The notes beneath the pieces are model-generated. The model had not been told where the DNA came from. It made no database searches and saw only the letters and a program-made list of their open reading frames with translations. A DNA stretch of 64,000 bases from Pseudomonas oryzihabitans (GTDB lineage: Bacteria; Pseudomonadota; Gammaproteobacteria; Pseudomonadales; Pseudomonadaceae), in contig NZ_VDND01000008.1 in NCBI RefSeq assembly GCF_007665395.1, forward strand, positions 124,001-188,000, given 5' to 3'. Numbering within the stretch: position 1 is the stretch's first letter; every line of letters starts with the position of its first letter. Shown one piece after another: positions 14,808-23,540 of the stretch. Both the position numbers and the translations under genes were made by a program.

Positions 14808-15424
14808 CGGCCACCGTCCAGCGGCAGCCGGCGATGCCGCTCGGGCGCGCGGTCCAGCTCGCGATGACTGGTCAGCACCACGGCGCCGCCCCGGGCGCAG
14901 TGCGCCTGCAGCCGCTGCTCCAGGTGCTGGCAGGTCGCGGCGTCCAGGGCGGTGAAGGGTTCGTCCAGCAGCCAGAGCCGCGGCGCGTCCGCCAGGTAGA
15001 GGCGCGCCAGCGCGACCCGGCGGCGCTGCCCGGCGGACAGCTGGGCGCAGCGTTCGTCCGCCCAGTCGGCCAGGCCGACTGCCGCCAGGGCGTCGGCACA
15101 GGCCGCGGTCGTCGCTGGCCGTCCCAGGCTCGCCAGGGTATGGAGGTTTTCCCGGACGGTCAGTCCGTCGCTGATGCCGGGGGCGTGTCCGAGCCAGAGC
15201 AGCTCGGTCGCCACGGGCCGGCGAATCTCACCGGCGTCGTGCGGCAGCAGTCCCGCCAGGATCCGCAGCAGGCTGGTCTTGCCACTGCCATTGACCCCGC
15301 CGATCTGCAGCAGCTCGCCCGCCTGCACGCTCAGGTCCAGGCCGTCGAACAGCAGGCGGCCGCCCCGTTCGCAACGGAGCGCGACGGCGTCGAGCAGGGG
15401 CTGTTTCAAGACATGAGGTTCCAC
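14804..15424 (-). CDS. ccmA: Haem ABC exporter ATP-binding protein CcmA
   Basis: ABC-type ATPase of the CcmAB complex. Visible motifs are Walker A (GVNGSGKTSL), signature LSAGQRRRVALARL, Walker B (LWLLDEPF) and the switch His in LTSHRE. No ATG fits the N-terminus. I use GTG 15424, giving 206 residues. TTG 15409 is an alternative that begins LKQPLL and has GGAA upstream. It is the first gene of the ccm operon and is divergent from the FliK-like gene at 15518, with 93 bp between them. Confidence 0.92.
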   Translation of the reverse strand: MEPHVLKQPLLDAVALRCERGGRLLFDGLDLSVQAGELLQIGGVNGSGKTSLLRILAGLLPHDAGEIRRPVATELLWLGHAPGISDGLTVRENLHTLASLGRPATTAACADALAAVGLADWADERCAQLSAGQRRRVALARLYLADAPRLWLLDEPFTALDAATCQHLEQRLQAHCARGGAVVLTSHRELDRAPERHRRLPLDGGR

Positions 15425-15517
15425 GGGCACTAAAGTCGATCCGGCAATGGCCGTTAACCCGGCACACGCCTCTAGAGGCGCGTCATTATACACAGGCGAC
15501 TCTCCCGGACCTGCTCG

Positions 15518-17089
15518 ATGACCTCCATCTCCGCGATCCAACCCAGCCCCGGCGTCACGCCCACCCTGCCCGTCCGGGCGGCGGCGTCGGCCGCGGACGC
15601 CGGCGCGCAGATCCTGCAGGCCCTGCAATCCCTCGACGACCTCATTCCGCCCGGTACCACGGCGACCGCCGAGGTGCTCGCCACCCGGCCGGCCGGCCAG
15701 AGCTTCCAGTTCCTGCTGCAACTGCAGCTGGCCCAGGGTGGCAGCGTGCTGCTCACCACCCAGAGCCCGACCAACAGCCTGCCGGTGGGCAGCCAGCTGC
15801 TGGTGAGCACCCTGGGCTCCACCCAGCTGGCCGTGCTGTTGCAGAGTCTGGATGGCGAGACGGCGCCCCCGCCCTTGCAGCAACTGGACCTGCGCCAGCT
15901 GCCCGTGGGCACCACCCTGCAACTGCGGGTGGTGAGCAACCAGCTGCAGCAAGGGGGTACCGCCCCCACCTACGCGGTGGTCGCCAAGGCCCTGACCTCC
16001 AGCCTCGAAGGTCGGCAGCTGCAGCTGGAGTCGCCGCGCCCGGTGCCGGTGGGCAGCCTGCTCACCGTGGTGATCAAGGACAGCCAGGAAGTCACGGTGC
16101 TGCCCATGGCGCAGCGCCTCGACCAGCTGGATATCGACCGCCAGCTGCAAGGCCAGGGCCAGCGACAGCTGTCGATGAACGCCCTGCTGCAGTGGCTGCA
16201 GGACGCCGTGCCCGAACAGGATCTGCCGCCGTCGGTGAGCTCCGCGCTCAAGGCGCTGCTGGGCAACCTGGCGGATACCGAGGCACTCACTACCCCGCAG
16301 GGCTGGACCCGCGCCCTCGCTCATAGCGGACTGCAACTGGAGCAGCAACTGCTGGAGCGCGACGCCCCCGACCTCCAGGAAGACTTCAAGGCCAATCTGC
16401 TGCGCCTGGTCGATCGCCTGCTGGCCAGCCTCCCGGAGGATGCGCTGCGCAATCCCCAGGTGGCGGCCCAGACCGCCCAGCAGAACCTGCCCGATGCCCT
16501 GCGGCGAGCCCTGGGCGGCGGCGCCAACACCGGTCGTCAGCCCACCGCCCTGGATTTTCCGCTGGGCGAACGCGATGGGCGCAGCCTCAGCGCGGCCAAT
16601 GCCGAACTCGACGAATTGCTGCAGCTGGCCACCGGCGTCATCGCCCGGCTGCAGACCCACCAGCTCGCCAGCCTGGCGCAGACCCAGGTGCTGCCGGATG
16701 GCTACTACCTGTCGACCTGGCAGACCGAGATCCCCTGGCGCGACGGCGAGCGGCTGGGCGCGGTGCAGGTGCGCTTCCAGGAGGAGCGTCCGCCGCCGGA
16801 TACCCAGGGTGAAACCCGCGAGAGCCTGTGGAAGGTGGAACTGGCCTTCGACCTGGCGCCACTCGGTCCGCTGCAGGTACGTGCCAAGCTCGCCAGCGGC
16901 CGGCTGTCGAGCGAATTCTGGGCGGAAAAAGGCGCCACCGCGCTGCTGATCGACACCGAACTGCCCCATCTGCGCGAGCGCCTGCTGGCCGCCGGCTTCG
17001 TGGTCGGCGACCTCAGCAGCCGCCAGGGCCGCCCGGCGCGCCATCCCCGGACCTCCCTCGAACAACGTTGGATCGACGAAACCGCATGA
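15518..17089 (+). CDS. FliK-like protein (flagellar hook-length control C-terminal domain)
   Basis: The 523-residue protein has an Ala/Gln/Leu-rich N-terminal half with many QLQ-type stretches and a C-terminal domain (LWKVELAFDLAPLGPLQVRA, followed by FWAEKGATALLIDTELPHLRERLLAAG) that resembles the FliK hook-length control domain. True FliK works with FlhB in switching flagellar export substrates. Here the gene is coupled (4-nt ATGA overlap) to a FlhB-like gene, outside any flagellar cluster in the window. I recall a similar pair beside ccmA in P. aeruginosa. Its actual role is not established from sequence; FliK-like is a domain-level call. Confidence 0.75.
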   Translation: MTSISAIQPSPGVTPTLPVRAAASAADAGAQILQALQSLDDLIPPGTTATAEVLATRPAGQSFQFLLQLQLAQGGSVLLTTQSPTNSLPVGSQLLVSTLGSTQLAVLLQSLDGETAPPPLQQLDLRQLPVGTTLQLRVVSNQLQQGGTAPTYAVVAKALTSSLEGRQLQLESPRPVPVGSLLTVVIKDSQEVTVLPMAQRLDQLDIDRQLQGQGQRQLSMNALLQWLQDAVPEQDLPPSVSSALKALLGNLADTEALTTPQGWTRALAHSGLQLEQQLLERDAPDLQEDFKANLLRLVDRLLASLPEDALRNPQVAAQTAQQNLPDALRRALGGGANTGRQPTALDFPLGERDGRSLSAANAELDELLQLATGVIARLQTHQLASLAQTQVLPDGYYLSTWQTEIPWRDGERLGAVQVRFQEERPPPDTQGETRESLWKVELAFDLAPLGPLQVRAKLASGRLSSEFWAEKGATALLIDTELPHLRERLLAAGFVVGDLSSRQGRPARHPRTSLEQRWIDETA

Positions 17090-17400
17090 GCACCCCCGCC
17101 CCCCGCCAGGCCATCGCCCTGTCCTACGACGGCAGCAGCGCCCCCATCCTCTCCGCCAAAGGTGATGCCGAACTGGCCGAACTCATCCTGGCCACGGCGC
17201 GCGAGCACGAGGTGCCCATCTACGAGAACGCCGACCTGGTGCGCATCCTGGCCCGCCTGGAGCTCGGCTCGGAGATTCCCGAGGCGCTCTATCGCACCCT
17301 GGCGGAAATCATCGCCTTCGCCTGGCACCTCAAGGGCAAATGCCCGGCGCACCTGGCCGACCAGCCGGATCATTCGCCGGGCTGGGAACGGATGCCCTAG
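17086..17400 (+). CDS. FlhB-like export-switch protein, cytoplasmic domain only
   Basis: The 104-residue product matches only the cytoplasmic C-terminal part of FlhB/YscU proteins, beginning near where the autocleavage site would be: IALSYDGSSAPILSAKG, then VPIYENADLVRILARLELGSEIPEALYRTLAEIIAF. The membrane domain and the NPTH cleavage motif are absent, so it cannot be a full export gate. The ATG overlaps the stop of the FliK-like gene by 4 nt, which suggests that the two products act together. Such stand-alone FlhB C-domain proteins are known in several bacteria. Confidence 0.8.
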   Translation: MSTPAPRQAIALSYDGSSAPILSAKGDAELAELILATAREHEVPIYENADLVRILARLELGSEIPEALYRTLAEIIAFAWHLKGKCPAHLADQPDHSPGWERMP

Positions 17401-17470
17401 GGCCACCGCTCCGGAACCGGATGCCTCCAGGCGCCACCGTCCTGGGGTCATAAGCGCACAGCAAGCCCGC

Positions 17471-17612
17471 AGCGCCGTAGCGTGGAAAACGGCGCAGCCT
17501 TTTCCACCGGGACCTGGAACCACGGGTTGCCCTCACCCCAGCCCTCTCCCCAAGGGAGAGGGGGCTATCCGAGCAGACCTCTTCTCCCTCGGCACCGGCG
17601 AGATCGTGATCG
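17471..17612. repeat. Repeat copy A, about 142 bp
   Basis: First of three related noncoding units between convergent genes. It opens with AGCGCCGTAGCGTGG, then a hairpin GGAAAA-N10-TTTTCC (17484-17505), then an inverted repeat CCCTCTCCC-CAA-GGGAGAGGG (17542-17562), and ends with CTCGGCACCGGCGAGATCGTGATC. It matches copy B over its whole length with a few substitutions. No convincing reading frame; the open frame through it is a by-product of composition. Confidence 0.85.
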
Positions 17613-17641
17613 TGATCGTGATCGTGATCGTGATCGTGATC
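17602..17641. repeat. GATCGT hexamer tandem array, 6.7 units
   Basis: Forty nt of perfect GATCGT repeats extend from the terminal GATCGTGATC of repeat copy A. Copies B and C have one unit or a one-base variant at the same point, so the array looks like a local slippage expansion in copy A. Every unit contains a GATC (Dam-type) tetramer. Confidence 0.95.
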
Positions 17642-17646
17642 AGTAA

Positions 17647-17788
17647 AGCGCCGCAGCGTGGAAAACGGCGCAGCCTTTTCCACCGGGACCTGGTACCAAG
17701 AGTTGCCCTCACCCCAGCCCTCTCCCCGAGGGAGAGGGCGCTATGCGAGCAGACTGTCTTTTCTCTCGGCACCGGCGAGATCGTGATC
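17647..17788. repeat. Repeat copy B, about 142 bp
   Basis: Same length as copy A and nearly identical, including the GGAAAA/TTTTCC hairpin (17660-17681) and the CCCTCTCCC/GGGAGAGGG inverted repeat (here with CGA in the loop). It ends GATCGTGATC without expansion, and is followed by CAGCATCCCGCCCGTAGGAGC, which recurs after copy C. Confidence 0.85.
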
Positions 17789-17810
17789 ATTCAGCATCCC
17801 GCCCGTAGGA

Positions 17811-17924
17811 GCCTGTTCCACCGGGACCTGGTACCAAGAGTTCCCTCACCCCAGCCCTCTCCCCAAGGGAGAGGGGGCTATTCGAGCAGACCTCTTCTCC
17901 CTCGGCACCGGCGAGATCGCGATC
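17811..17924. repeat. Repeat copy C, truncated, about 114 bp
   Basis: Lacks the first about 28 bp of copies A and B, including the left hairpin arm, and has a 2-nt deletion (GTTCCCTC for GTTGCCCTC). The CCCTCTCCC-CAA-GGGAGAGGG inverted repeat is intact. It ends GATCGCGATC. Confidence 0.85.
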
Positions 17925-17935
17925 AGTCAGCATCC

Positions 17936-17967
17936 CACCCGTAGGAGCGGCCCATGGCCGCGATCAG
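17936..17967. repeat. REP-like palindromic element
   Basis: CCACCCGTAGGAGCGGCCCATGGCCGCGATCA contains GCGGCCCATGGCCGC, a hairpin, next to GTAGGAGC, the layout of common Pseudomonas REP sequences. It closes the repeat cluster just before the mazG stop. Together with copies A-C it accounts for most of the gene-free stretch 17401-17990. Confidence 0.65.
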
Positions 17968-17990
17968 GCCATCAAGCCAGCGACATCGGC

Positions 17991-18836
17991 CTACCCCCGC
18001 TGCAACGAATGCCCGACGCTGCCCTTCTCTTCCACCTTGGCGGCGTCCCAGAGGGCATCCAGCTCTTCCAGGCTGGCGTCCTGGGGCGCGCGGCCCTGGG
18101 CGTGCAGTGCCTCCTCGATGAAGCGGAAGCGCCGCTCGAACTTGGCGTTGGCCTGGCGCAGGGCGTCTTCGGCATCGACGTGCAGGTGGCGCGCCAGGTT
18201 GACCATGACGAACAGCAGATCGCCCACCTCCTCCGCCACCTGGGCGGCCTGGCCGCTGGCCATGGCCTCGCGCACCTCGTCCAGCTCCTCCTGGATCTTG
18301 GCCACCACCGGCGTGGCATCGGCCCAGTCGAAACCGACCGTGGCGGCACGCTTCTGCAGCTTGGCCGCGCGACTCAGGGCCGGCAACGCGGCCGGTACGT
18401 CGTCCAGCAGCGACAGCTGTTCGGGCGCCGCCGATTTCTCCGCGCGCTCCTCGGCCTTGATCTCTTCCCAGCGCCGCTTGATGGTCGCCTCGTCGAGCCG
18501 CGGCAGGTCCAGCGGCCCGTGCAGATCACCATCGGGAAAGACATGGGGATGGCGCCGCACCAGCTTGCGGGTGATGGCGTCCACCACCTGGGCGAAGTCG
18601 AAGCGTCCCTCCTCGCGGCCCAGCTGGCTGTAGTACACCACCTGGAACAGCAGATCGCCCAGTTCGTCGCGCAGCTGCGGGAAGTCCCGCTTGGCGATGG
18701 CGTCGGCGACTTCGTAGGCCTCTTCAAGGGTATGGGGCACGATGCTGGCGTAGTCCTGGCGCAGGTCCCAGGGGCAACCGTGCTGGGGATCGCGCAGCCG
18801 GGCCATGAGGTGCAGCAGGTCGTCGAGCTGGTACAT
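17991..18836 (-). CDS. mazG: Nucleoside triphosphate pyrophosphohydrolase MazG
   Basis: MazG hydrolyses NTPs and dNTPs to monophosphates and limits damaged nucleotides; in E. coli it also modulates ppGpp-related stress. The 281-residue protein has two MazG domains: CPWDLRQDYASIVPHTLEEA with metal-binding glutamates near the N-terminus, and KIQEELDEVREA with EEVGDLLFVMVN in the second half. Start ATG at 18836. It lies downstream of relA on the same strand, separated by a strong hairpin terminator. Confidence 0.95.
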   Translation of the reverse strand: MYQLDDLLHLMARLRDPQHGCPWDLRQDYASIVPHTLEEAYEVADAIAKRDFPQLRDELGDLLFQVVYYSQLGREEGRFDFAQVVDAITRKLVRRHPHVFPDGDLHGPLDLPRLDEATIKRRWEEIKAEERAEKSAAPEQLSLLDDVPAALPALSRAAKLQKRAATVGFDWADATPVVAKIQEELDEVREAMASGQAAQVAEEVGDLLFVMVNLARHLHVDAEDALRQANAKFERRFRFIEEALHAQGRAPQDASLEELDALWDAAKVEEKGSVGHSLQRG

Positions 18837-18851
18837 GGATGAATCCTGTCA

Positions 18852-18886
18852 CGGGAAAAAGCACGAGGCGCCAGAGGCGCCTCGTG
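18852..18886 (-). terminator. Rho-independent terminator after relA
   Basis: On the minus strand an 11-bp perfect stem, CACGAGGCGCC-TCT-GGCGCCTCGTG, is followed by CTTTTTCCC. It lies between the relA stop (18906) and the mazG start (18836), so mazG probably depends on read-through or its own promoter. Confidence 0.85.
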
Positions 18887-18905
18887 GTGGTCGTCGTCAC
18901 GCCGC

Positions 18906-21146
18906 TCAGGCAGCGCGGTTACGCCGGGCTTCGATGATGTTGGGCAGCTGGGAGATGCGCCCGAGCAGCCGGCCCAGCGCGTCCAGACCGGGGATCTCGA
19001 TGGTCAGCAGCATGTTGGCGGTGTTTTCCTCGCGATTGGAGCGGGTATTCACCGCCAGCACGTTGATCCGCTCGTTGAGCAGGATCTGCGAGACGTCGCG
19101 CAGCAGGCCGGAACGGTCGAAGGCCTTGATCAGGATGTCGACCGGATAGGTCTGCACCGGCACCGGGCCCCAGCTCACCTGGATGGTCCGTTCCGGCTCG
19201 CGGCTGGCCAGCTGCAGGGCATTGGCGCAATCCTGCCGGTGGATGGTCACGCCGCGGCCGAGGGTGATGTAGCCAACGATGGCGTCGCCCGGTACCGGCT
19301 GGCAGCAACCGGCGATCTGGGTGAGCAGGTTGCCGACACCCTGGATCTGCACGTCGCCACGCTTGCCCGGCTTGTTGGTCGGCTTGCGCGGGATGAGGTC
19401 GAGGGTATCGTTGCCCTTGTCCGGTTCCACCAGCTGCTGGGCGGCATGCATCACATGGGCCAGGCGCAGATCGCCCGCGCCCAGGGCCGCGAGCATGTCC
19501 TCGGCGCCCTTGTAGTTGACCTTCTCGGCGAGCTTGTCGAAATCCACCGGCGGCAGCGCCAGGCGCGACAGCTCGCGCTCGACCATGGCCTTGCCGGCGG
19601 CGACGTTCTGGTCACGAGCCTGGAACTTGAACCAATGGACGATCTTGGCCCGCGCCCGCGAGGTGTTGACGTAGCCGAGGTTCGGATTGAGCCAGTCGCG
19701 GCTGGGCGAGCCCTGCTTGCCGGTGATGATCTCCACCTGCTCGCCGGTCTGCAGCTGGTAGTTCAACGGCACGATGCGCCCGTTGATCTTGGCGCCACGG
19801 CAGTTGTGGCCGATCTCGGTGTGCACCCGGTAGGCGAAGTCCAGCGGCGTCGCGTCCTTGGGCAGGTCGATGGCATGGCCGTCGGGGGTGAAGACATAGA
19901 CCCGGTCCGGCTCGATGTCGACCCGCAGCTGATCGGCCAGGCCGCCGATGTCGCCCAGCTCCTCGTGCCACTCCAGCACCTGGCGCAGCCAGGAGATCTT
20001 CTCTTCGTAGTGGTTGGACGCCGACTTGACGTCGGTGCCCTTGTAGCGCCAGTGGGCGCAGACGCCCAGCTCGGCCTCCTCGTGCATGGCATGGGTGCGG
20101 ATCTGCACCTCCAGCACCTTGCCCTCCGGGCCGATCACCGCCGTGTGCAGGGACCGGTAGCCATTCTCCTTGGGATTGGCGATATAATCGTCGAACTCGC
20201 GGGGAATGTGCCGCCAGAGGGTATGCACGATGCCCAGCGCGGTGTAGCAGTCACGCACCTCGGGCACCAGCACTCGCACCGCCCGCACGTCGTAGATCTG
20301 GCTGAATTCCAGCCCCTTGCGCTGCATCTTCCGCCAGATGGAATAGATGTGCTTGGCCCGGCCGCTGAGGTCGGACTTGATGCCGGTGGCGGTGAGCTCG
20401 TCGCGCAGCTGGCGCATGACGTCGGCGATGTACTGCTCGCGATCCAGCCGCCGCTCGTGGAGCAAGGTGGCGATCTGCTTGTACTGCTGGGGCTCGAGGT
20501 AGCGGAAGGACAGGTCCTCCAGCTCCCACTTGATATGGCCGATACCCAGGCGATGGGCCAGGGGCGCATAGATGTCGGCGACCTCGCGGGCCACCCGGTT
20601 GCGGCGCTCCTCGGTGGCGTTCTTCACCGCGCGGATGGCGCAGGTGCGCTCGGCCAGCTTGATCAGGGCGACGCGCACGTCGTCGACCATGGCCACCAGC
20701 ATGCGGCGGAGGTTGTCCACCTGGGTCTGGCTGCCCAGCACCATGGACTTGCGCGGATTGAGGCTTTCGCTGATCGCCGCCATGCGCAGCACGCCTTCGA
20801 TCAGTTTGGCCACCACCGGCCCGAAATGCTCGGCCGCGGACTCCAGGGTCGCCTTGCCCTCGCGCACCGCCCGGTAGACGATGGCGGCGATCAGGCTGTC
20901 CTGGTCCAGCTTGAGGTCGGCGAGGATCTCCGCCATCTCGAGGCCGGTGTGGAAGCTGGAAGTGCCTTCCGCCCAGGTGTGCTCGATCTGCCCGGAGTTC
21001 TCTTCCGCCGTGCGGGCGAAGCCGCAGGCATCCAGCAAGGCCTCGCGATCGAGATTGGGATCCACGCTCTGGATATGATCCAGCCAGGCGTGGAGGTTGA
21101 TGCTGCCATCGACGTTGACTGGCTGATGCGCTCTGACCTGTACCAT
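18906..21146 (-). CDS. relA: GTP pyrophosphokinase RelA
   Basis: RelA makes (p)ppGpp on stalled ribosomes during amino-acid starvation. The 746-residue protein has the usual order: a degenerate HD domain (AAIVYRAVREGKA, with no catalytic His-Asp pair, so synthetase-only), a synthetase domain (YDVRAVRVLV, ENGYRSLHTAV, EVQIRTHAMHEEAE), TGS (VYVFTPDGHAIDLP), a zinc-finger/RIS region (GCCQPVPGDAIVGYI) and a C-terminal ACT domain. Start ATG at 21146. The rlmD stop is 63 nt upstream of it. Confidence 0.98.
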   Translation of the reverse strand: MVQVRAHQPVNVDGSINLHAWLDHIQSVDPNLDREALLDACGFARTAEENSGQIEHTWAEGTSSFHTGLEMAEILADLKLDQDSLIAAIVYRAVREGKATLESAAEHFGPVVAKLIEGVLRMAAISESLNPRKSMVLGSQTQVDNLRRMLVAMVDDVRVALIKLAERTCAIRAVKNATEERRNRVAREVADIYAPLAHRLGIGHIKWELEDLSFRYLEPQQYKQIATLLHERRLDREQYIADVMRQLRDELTATGIKSDLSGRAKHIYSIWRKMQRKGLEFSQIYDVRAVRVLVPEVRDCYTALGIVHTLWRHIPREFDDYIANPKENGYRSLHTAVIGPEGKVLEVQIRTHAMHEEAELGVCAHWRYKGTDVKSASNHYEEKISWLRQVLEWHEELGDIGGLADQLRVDIEPDRVYVFTPDGHAIDLPKDATPLDFAYRVHTEIGHNCRGAKINGRIVPLNYQLQTGEQVEIITGKQGSPSRDWLNPNLGYVNTSRARAKIVHWFKFQARDQNVAAGKAMVERELSRLALPPVDFDKLAEKVNYKGAEDMLAALGAGDLRLAHVMHAAQQLVEPDKGNDTLDLIPRKPTNKPGKRGDVQIQGVGNLLTQIAGCCQPVPGDAIVGYITLGRGVTIHRQDCANALQLASREPERTIQVSWGPVPVQTYPVDILIKAFDRSGLLRDVSQILLNERINVLAVNTRSNREENTANMLLTIEIPGLDALGRLLGRISQLPNIIEARRNRAA

Positions 21147-21209
21147 CTACCCCTTCCTCACGGCGCAGCGTTCTCGCCGGATTGGCTCGCACTGGCTGGC
21201 GAGCCGTCG

Positions 21210-22574
21210 TTACCCGGGCATCCCGCCCGCTTCGAACAACACCATGGCTTCCACATGGGCGGTCTGCGGGAACATGTCGAGAATCCCCGCGCGTGTCATG
21301 CGATAGCCCTGTCGCACCAGCTCACCCGCATCCCGTGCCAGGGTGGCGGGGTTGCAGGAGACATAGACCAGTCGCCCTACCCCGAGCCCCTTGAGCTGCC
21401 GGACCACCTCCAGCGCGCCATCGCGCGGCGGATCCAGCAACGCCAGCGAATGGGCGCCCAGCTCGGCGGGCAGCGGGTTCGACAGGTTCACCTGTAGAAA
21501 GTGCGCGTTGCCGATGCCGTTGTCACGTGCATTTTGTATTGCCCGTGATGTCATCGCCGCTACCCCCTCGATGCCGGTGACGGTCCGTGCCTGACGCGCC
21601 AGCGGCAGGGCGAAGTTGCCCAGGCCGGAGAACAGGTCGAGGACGTGATCGTCGGCGGTCGCCGCCAGCCAGTCCAGCGCCTGGGCGACCATGGCCTCGT
21701 TGATGGGCGCATTGACCTGGACGAAGTCGCCCGGCCGGTAGGCGAGCGTCAGCCCCCAGGGCGCCAGTCGATAGCCCAGCGCCGTGTCCGCCTGGTCCGG
21801 CGCGGGCTCGCCCTTGCCCTGCCACCAGAGCTGGACCTGTCCGGCCGCGCAGAAGGCGCGCAGCCGGGCCTGGTCCGCGGGCAGCAAGGCCTGGGTATGG
21901 CGCACCAGCAGGGCCGTCGCCGTGCCCTGGAAGAGTTCGACGTGACCGATGGCCTGGGGCCGCTCAAGTCCGCCCAGCAGCTCCGGCAGCGCCCGCAGCA
22001 ACAGCTGCAGCTCGGGCACCAGCACCAGGCACTCATCCGGGGTGACGATGTCCTGGCTGGCCTCGGCGCGAAAGCCCACCTCCAGCCGGGCCTGGCGTTC
22101 GTCCCAGCGCACCGCGATGCGGGCCCGCCGGCGATAGCCGAACTCGGGGCCGACCAGGGGCGCGGCCCAGGCCAGCGGCTGGACGCCGGCCAGGCGCTGG
22201 AACTGCTCCGCCAGCGCCTGCTGCTTGAGGGTCAACTGGTCGCCATGGGGCAGGTGCTGCAGGGTGCAACCCCCGCAGCGGTCGGCCACCGTGCAGGGCG
22301 GCGGACGGCGCAGCGGACTGGCCTCCAGCACCTTCAGGGTGCGCGCCTCCACCACCTGGCTGCGGGCACCGAGTACCCGCGCCTCGACCCGCTCGCCGGG
22401 CAGCGCGCCGGCGACGAACCAGGTCCGCCCGCCTTCGTAGCCGATGCCGCGGCCATCGTTGGCCAGCCGCTCGATGCCCAGCACCTGGCGCTTGCCGGTC
22501 GGTACCGCGGCCGCACGGGCGCCACCGGCGGGTTGGAAGCGCAGCCCGCCGCCGCCTCGCTTAGCGCGGGTCAT
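21210..22574 (-). CDS. rlmD: 23S rRNA (uracil-5-)-methyltransferase RlmD
   Basis: RlmD methylates U1939 of 23S rRNA using SAM and carries a 4Fe-4S cluster. The 454-residue protein shows a TRAM-like N-terminal domain, cluster cysteines in CTVADRCGGC, the SAM-binding motif VLDLFSGLGNFALPLA, substrate motif LLDPPRDGA and catalytic Cys in VYVSCNPATLARD. I use the ATG at 22574 (MTRAKRGG), which overlaps the end of cysM by 14 nt; an open upstream extension lies entirely inside cysM and is unlikely. Confidence 0.95.
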   Translation of the reverse strand: MTRAKRGGGGLRFQPAGGARAAAVPTGKRQVLGIERLANDGRGIGYEGGRTWFVAGALPGERVEARVLGARSQVVEARTLKVLEASPLRRPPPCTVADRCGGCTLQHLPHGDQLTLKQQALAEQFQRLAGVQPLAWAAPLVGPEFGYRRRARIAVRWDERQARLEVGFRAEASQDIVTPDECLVLVPELQLLLRALPELLGGLERPQAIGHVELFQGTATALLVRHTQALLPADQARLRAFCAAGQVQLWWQGKGEPAPDQADTALGYRLAPWGLTLAYRPGDFVQVNAPINEAMVAQALDWLAATADDHVLDLFSGLGNFALPLARQARTVTGIEGVAAMTSRAIQNARDNGIGNAHFLQVNLSNPLPAELGAHSLALLDPPRDGALEVVRQLKGLGVGRLVYVSCNPATLARDAGELVRQGYRMTRAGILDMFPQTAHVEAMVLFEAGGMPG

Positions 22575-23460
22575 AGACGCCGGTCGACAGGTAGCGATCG
22601 CCACGGTCGCAGATGATGGCGACGATCACCGCATCGTCCACTTCCCGGGCGATGCGCAGGGCGCCCGCCACCGAACCGCCGGAAGAGACACCACAGAAGA
22701 TGCCTTCCTCGCGCGCCAGGCGGCGCATGGTGTCCTCGGCCTCCTGCTGGGACATGTCGATGATGCGATCCACGCGGCTGGCCTCGTAGATCTTCGGCAG
22801 GTAGGCCTCCGGCCAGCGGCGGATGCCGGGAATGGCAGCCCCCTCCTCCGGCTGCAGACCGACGATCTGCACCTTGGGATTCTGCTCCTTGAGGTAGCGC
22901 GAGGTGCCCATGATGGTCCCGGTGGTGCCCATGGAGCTGACGAAATGGGTGATGCTGCCGTGGGTCTGGCGCCAGATTTCCGGCCCGGTACCCAGGTAGT
23001 GGGCGACGGGATTATCGCCATTGCCGAACTGGTCGAGCACCTTGCCGCGGCCTTCGGCCTGCATCCGGGTGGCCAGGTCGCGCGCCCCTTCCATGCCCTC
23101 TTCTTTGCTGACCAGGATGAGCTCGGCGCCATAGGCGGTCATGGCCGCCTTGCGTTCGGCACTGGAGTTGTCGGGCATGATCAGGATCATGCGGTAGCCC
23201 ATGATGGCGGCGGCCATGGCCAGGGCGATCCCGGTGTTGCCGGAGGTGGCCTCGATGAGGGTATCCCCGGGCTGGATGTCGCCGCGGGCCTCGGCCTGGC
23301 GGATCATCGACAGCGCTGGCCGGTCCTTCACCGAGCCGGCCGGGTTGTTGCCTTCCAGCTTGAGCAGCACGGTACTGCGGGTGTCGCCGGCCAGGCGCTG
23401 CAGGCGCACCAGCGGCGTGTTACCGATGCAATCGGCGATGGTGGGATAGTGCAGACTCAT
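22561..23460 (-). CDS. cysM: Cysteine synthase B CysM
   Basis: PLP-dependent O-acetylserine sulfhydrylase that makes cysteine from sulfide or thiosulfate. The 299-residue protein has the PLP lysine in GSVKDRPA (Lys45), the substrate loop EATSGNTGIALA, and the B-isoform segments HYLGTGPEIWRQT and GTTGTIMG. Start ATG at 23460. rlmD overlaps its last 14 nt. Confidence 0.97.
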   Translation of the reverse strand: MSLHYPTIADCIGNTPLVRLQRLAGDTRSTVLLKLEGNNPAGSVKDRPALSMIRQAEARGDIQPGDTLIEATSGNTGIALAMAAAIMGYRMILIMPDNSSAERKAAMTAYGAELILVSKEEGMEGARDLATRMQAEGRGKVLDQFGNGDNPVAHYLGTGPEIWRQTHGSITHFVSSMGTTGTIMGTSRYLKEQNPKVQIVGLQPEEGAAIPGIRRWPEAYLPKIYEASRVDRIIDMSQQEAEDTMRRLAREEGIFCGVSSGGSVAGALRIAREVDDAVIVAIICDRGDRYLSTGVYDPR

Positions 23461-23540
23461 GGATCAGCTCGTTCCGCCAGGGGTGAAAGCCTTCCATGAT
23501 ACCCCCAAACCCGCGCTGACCCTACCCGTCCGGCGCCGCC

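Noticed and set aside
17471..17924. Possible CRISPR array
   Set aside because: Only three long repeats with short, related spacers and no cas genes; not a CRISPR layout.
17162..17944. 260-codon frame through the repeat cluster, including an Ile-Val run
   Set aside because: It crosses the FlhB-like gene in another frame and then the noncoding repeats; the Ile-Val run is just the GATCGT array translated.
19239..21497. 752-codon plus-strand open frame
   Set aside because: Antisense to relA, with no recognisable motif.
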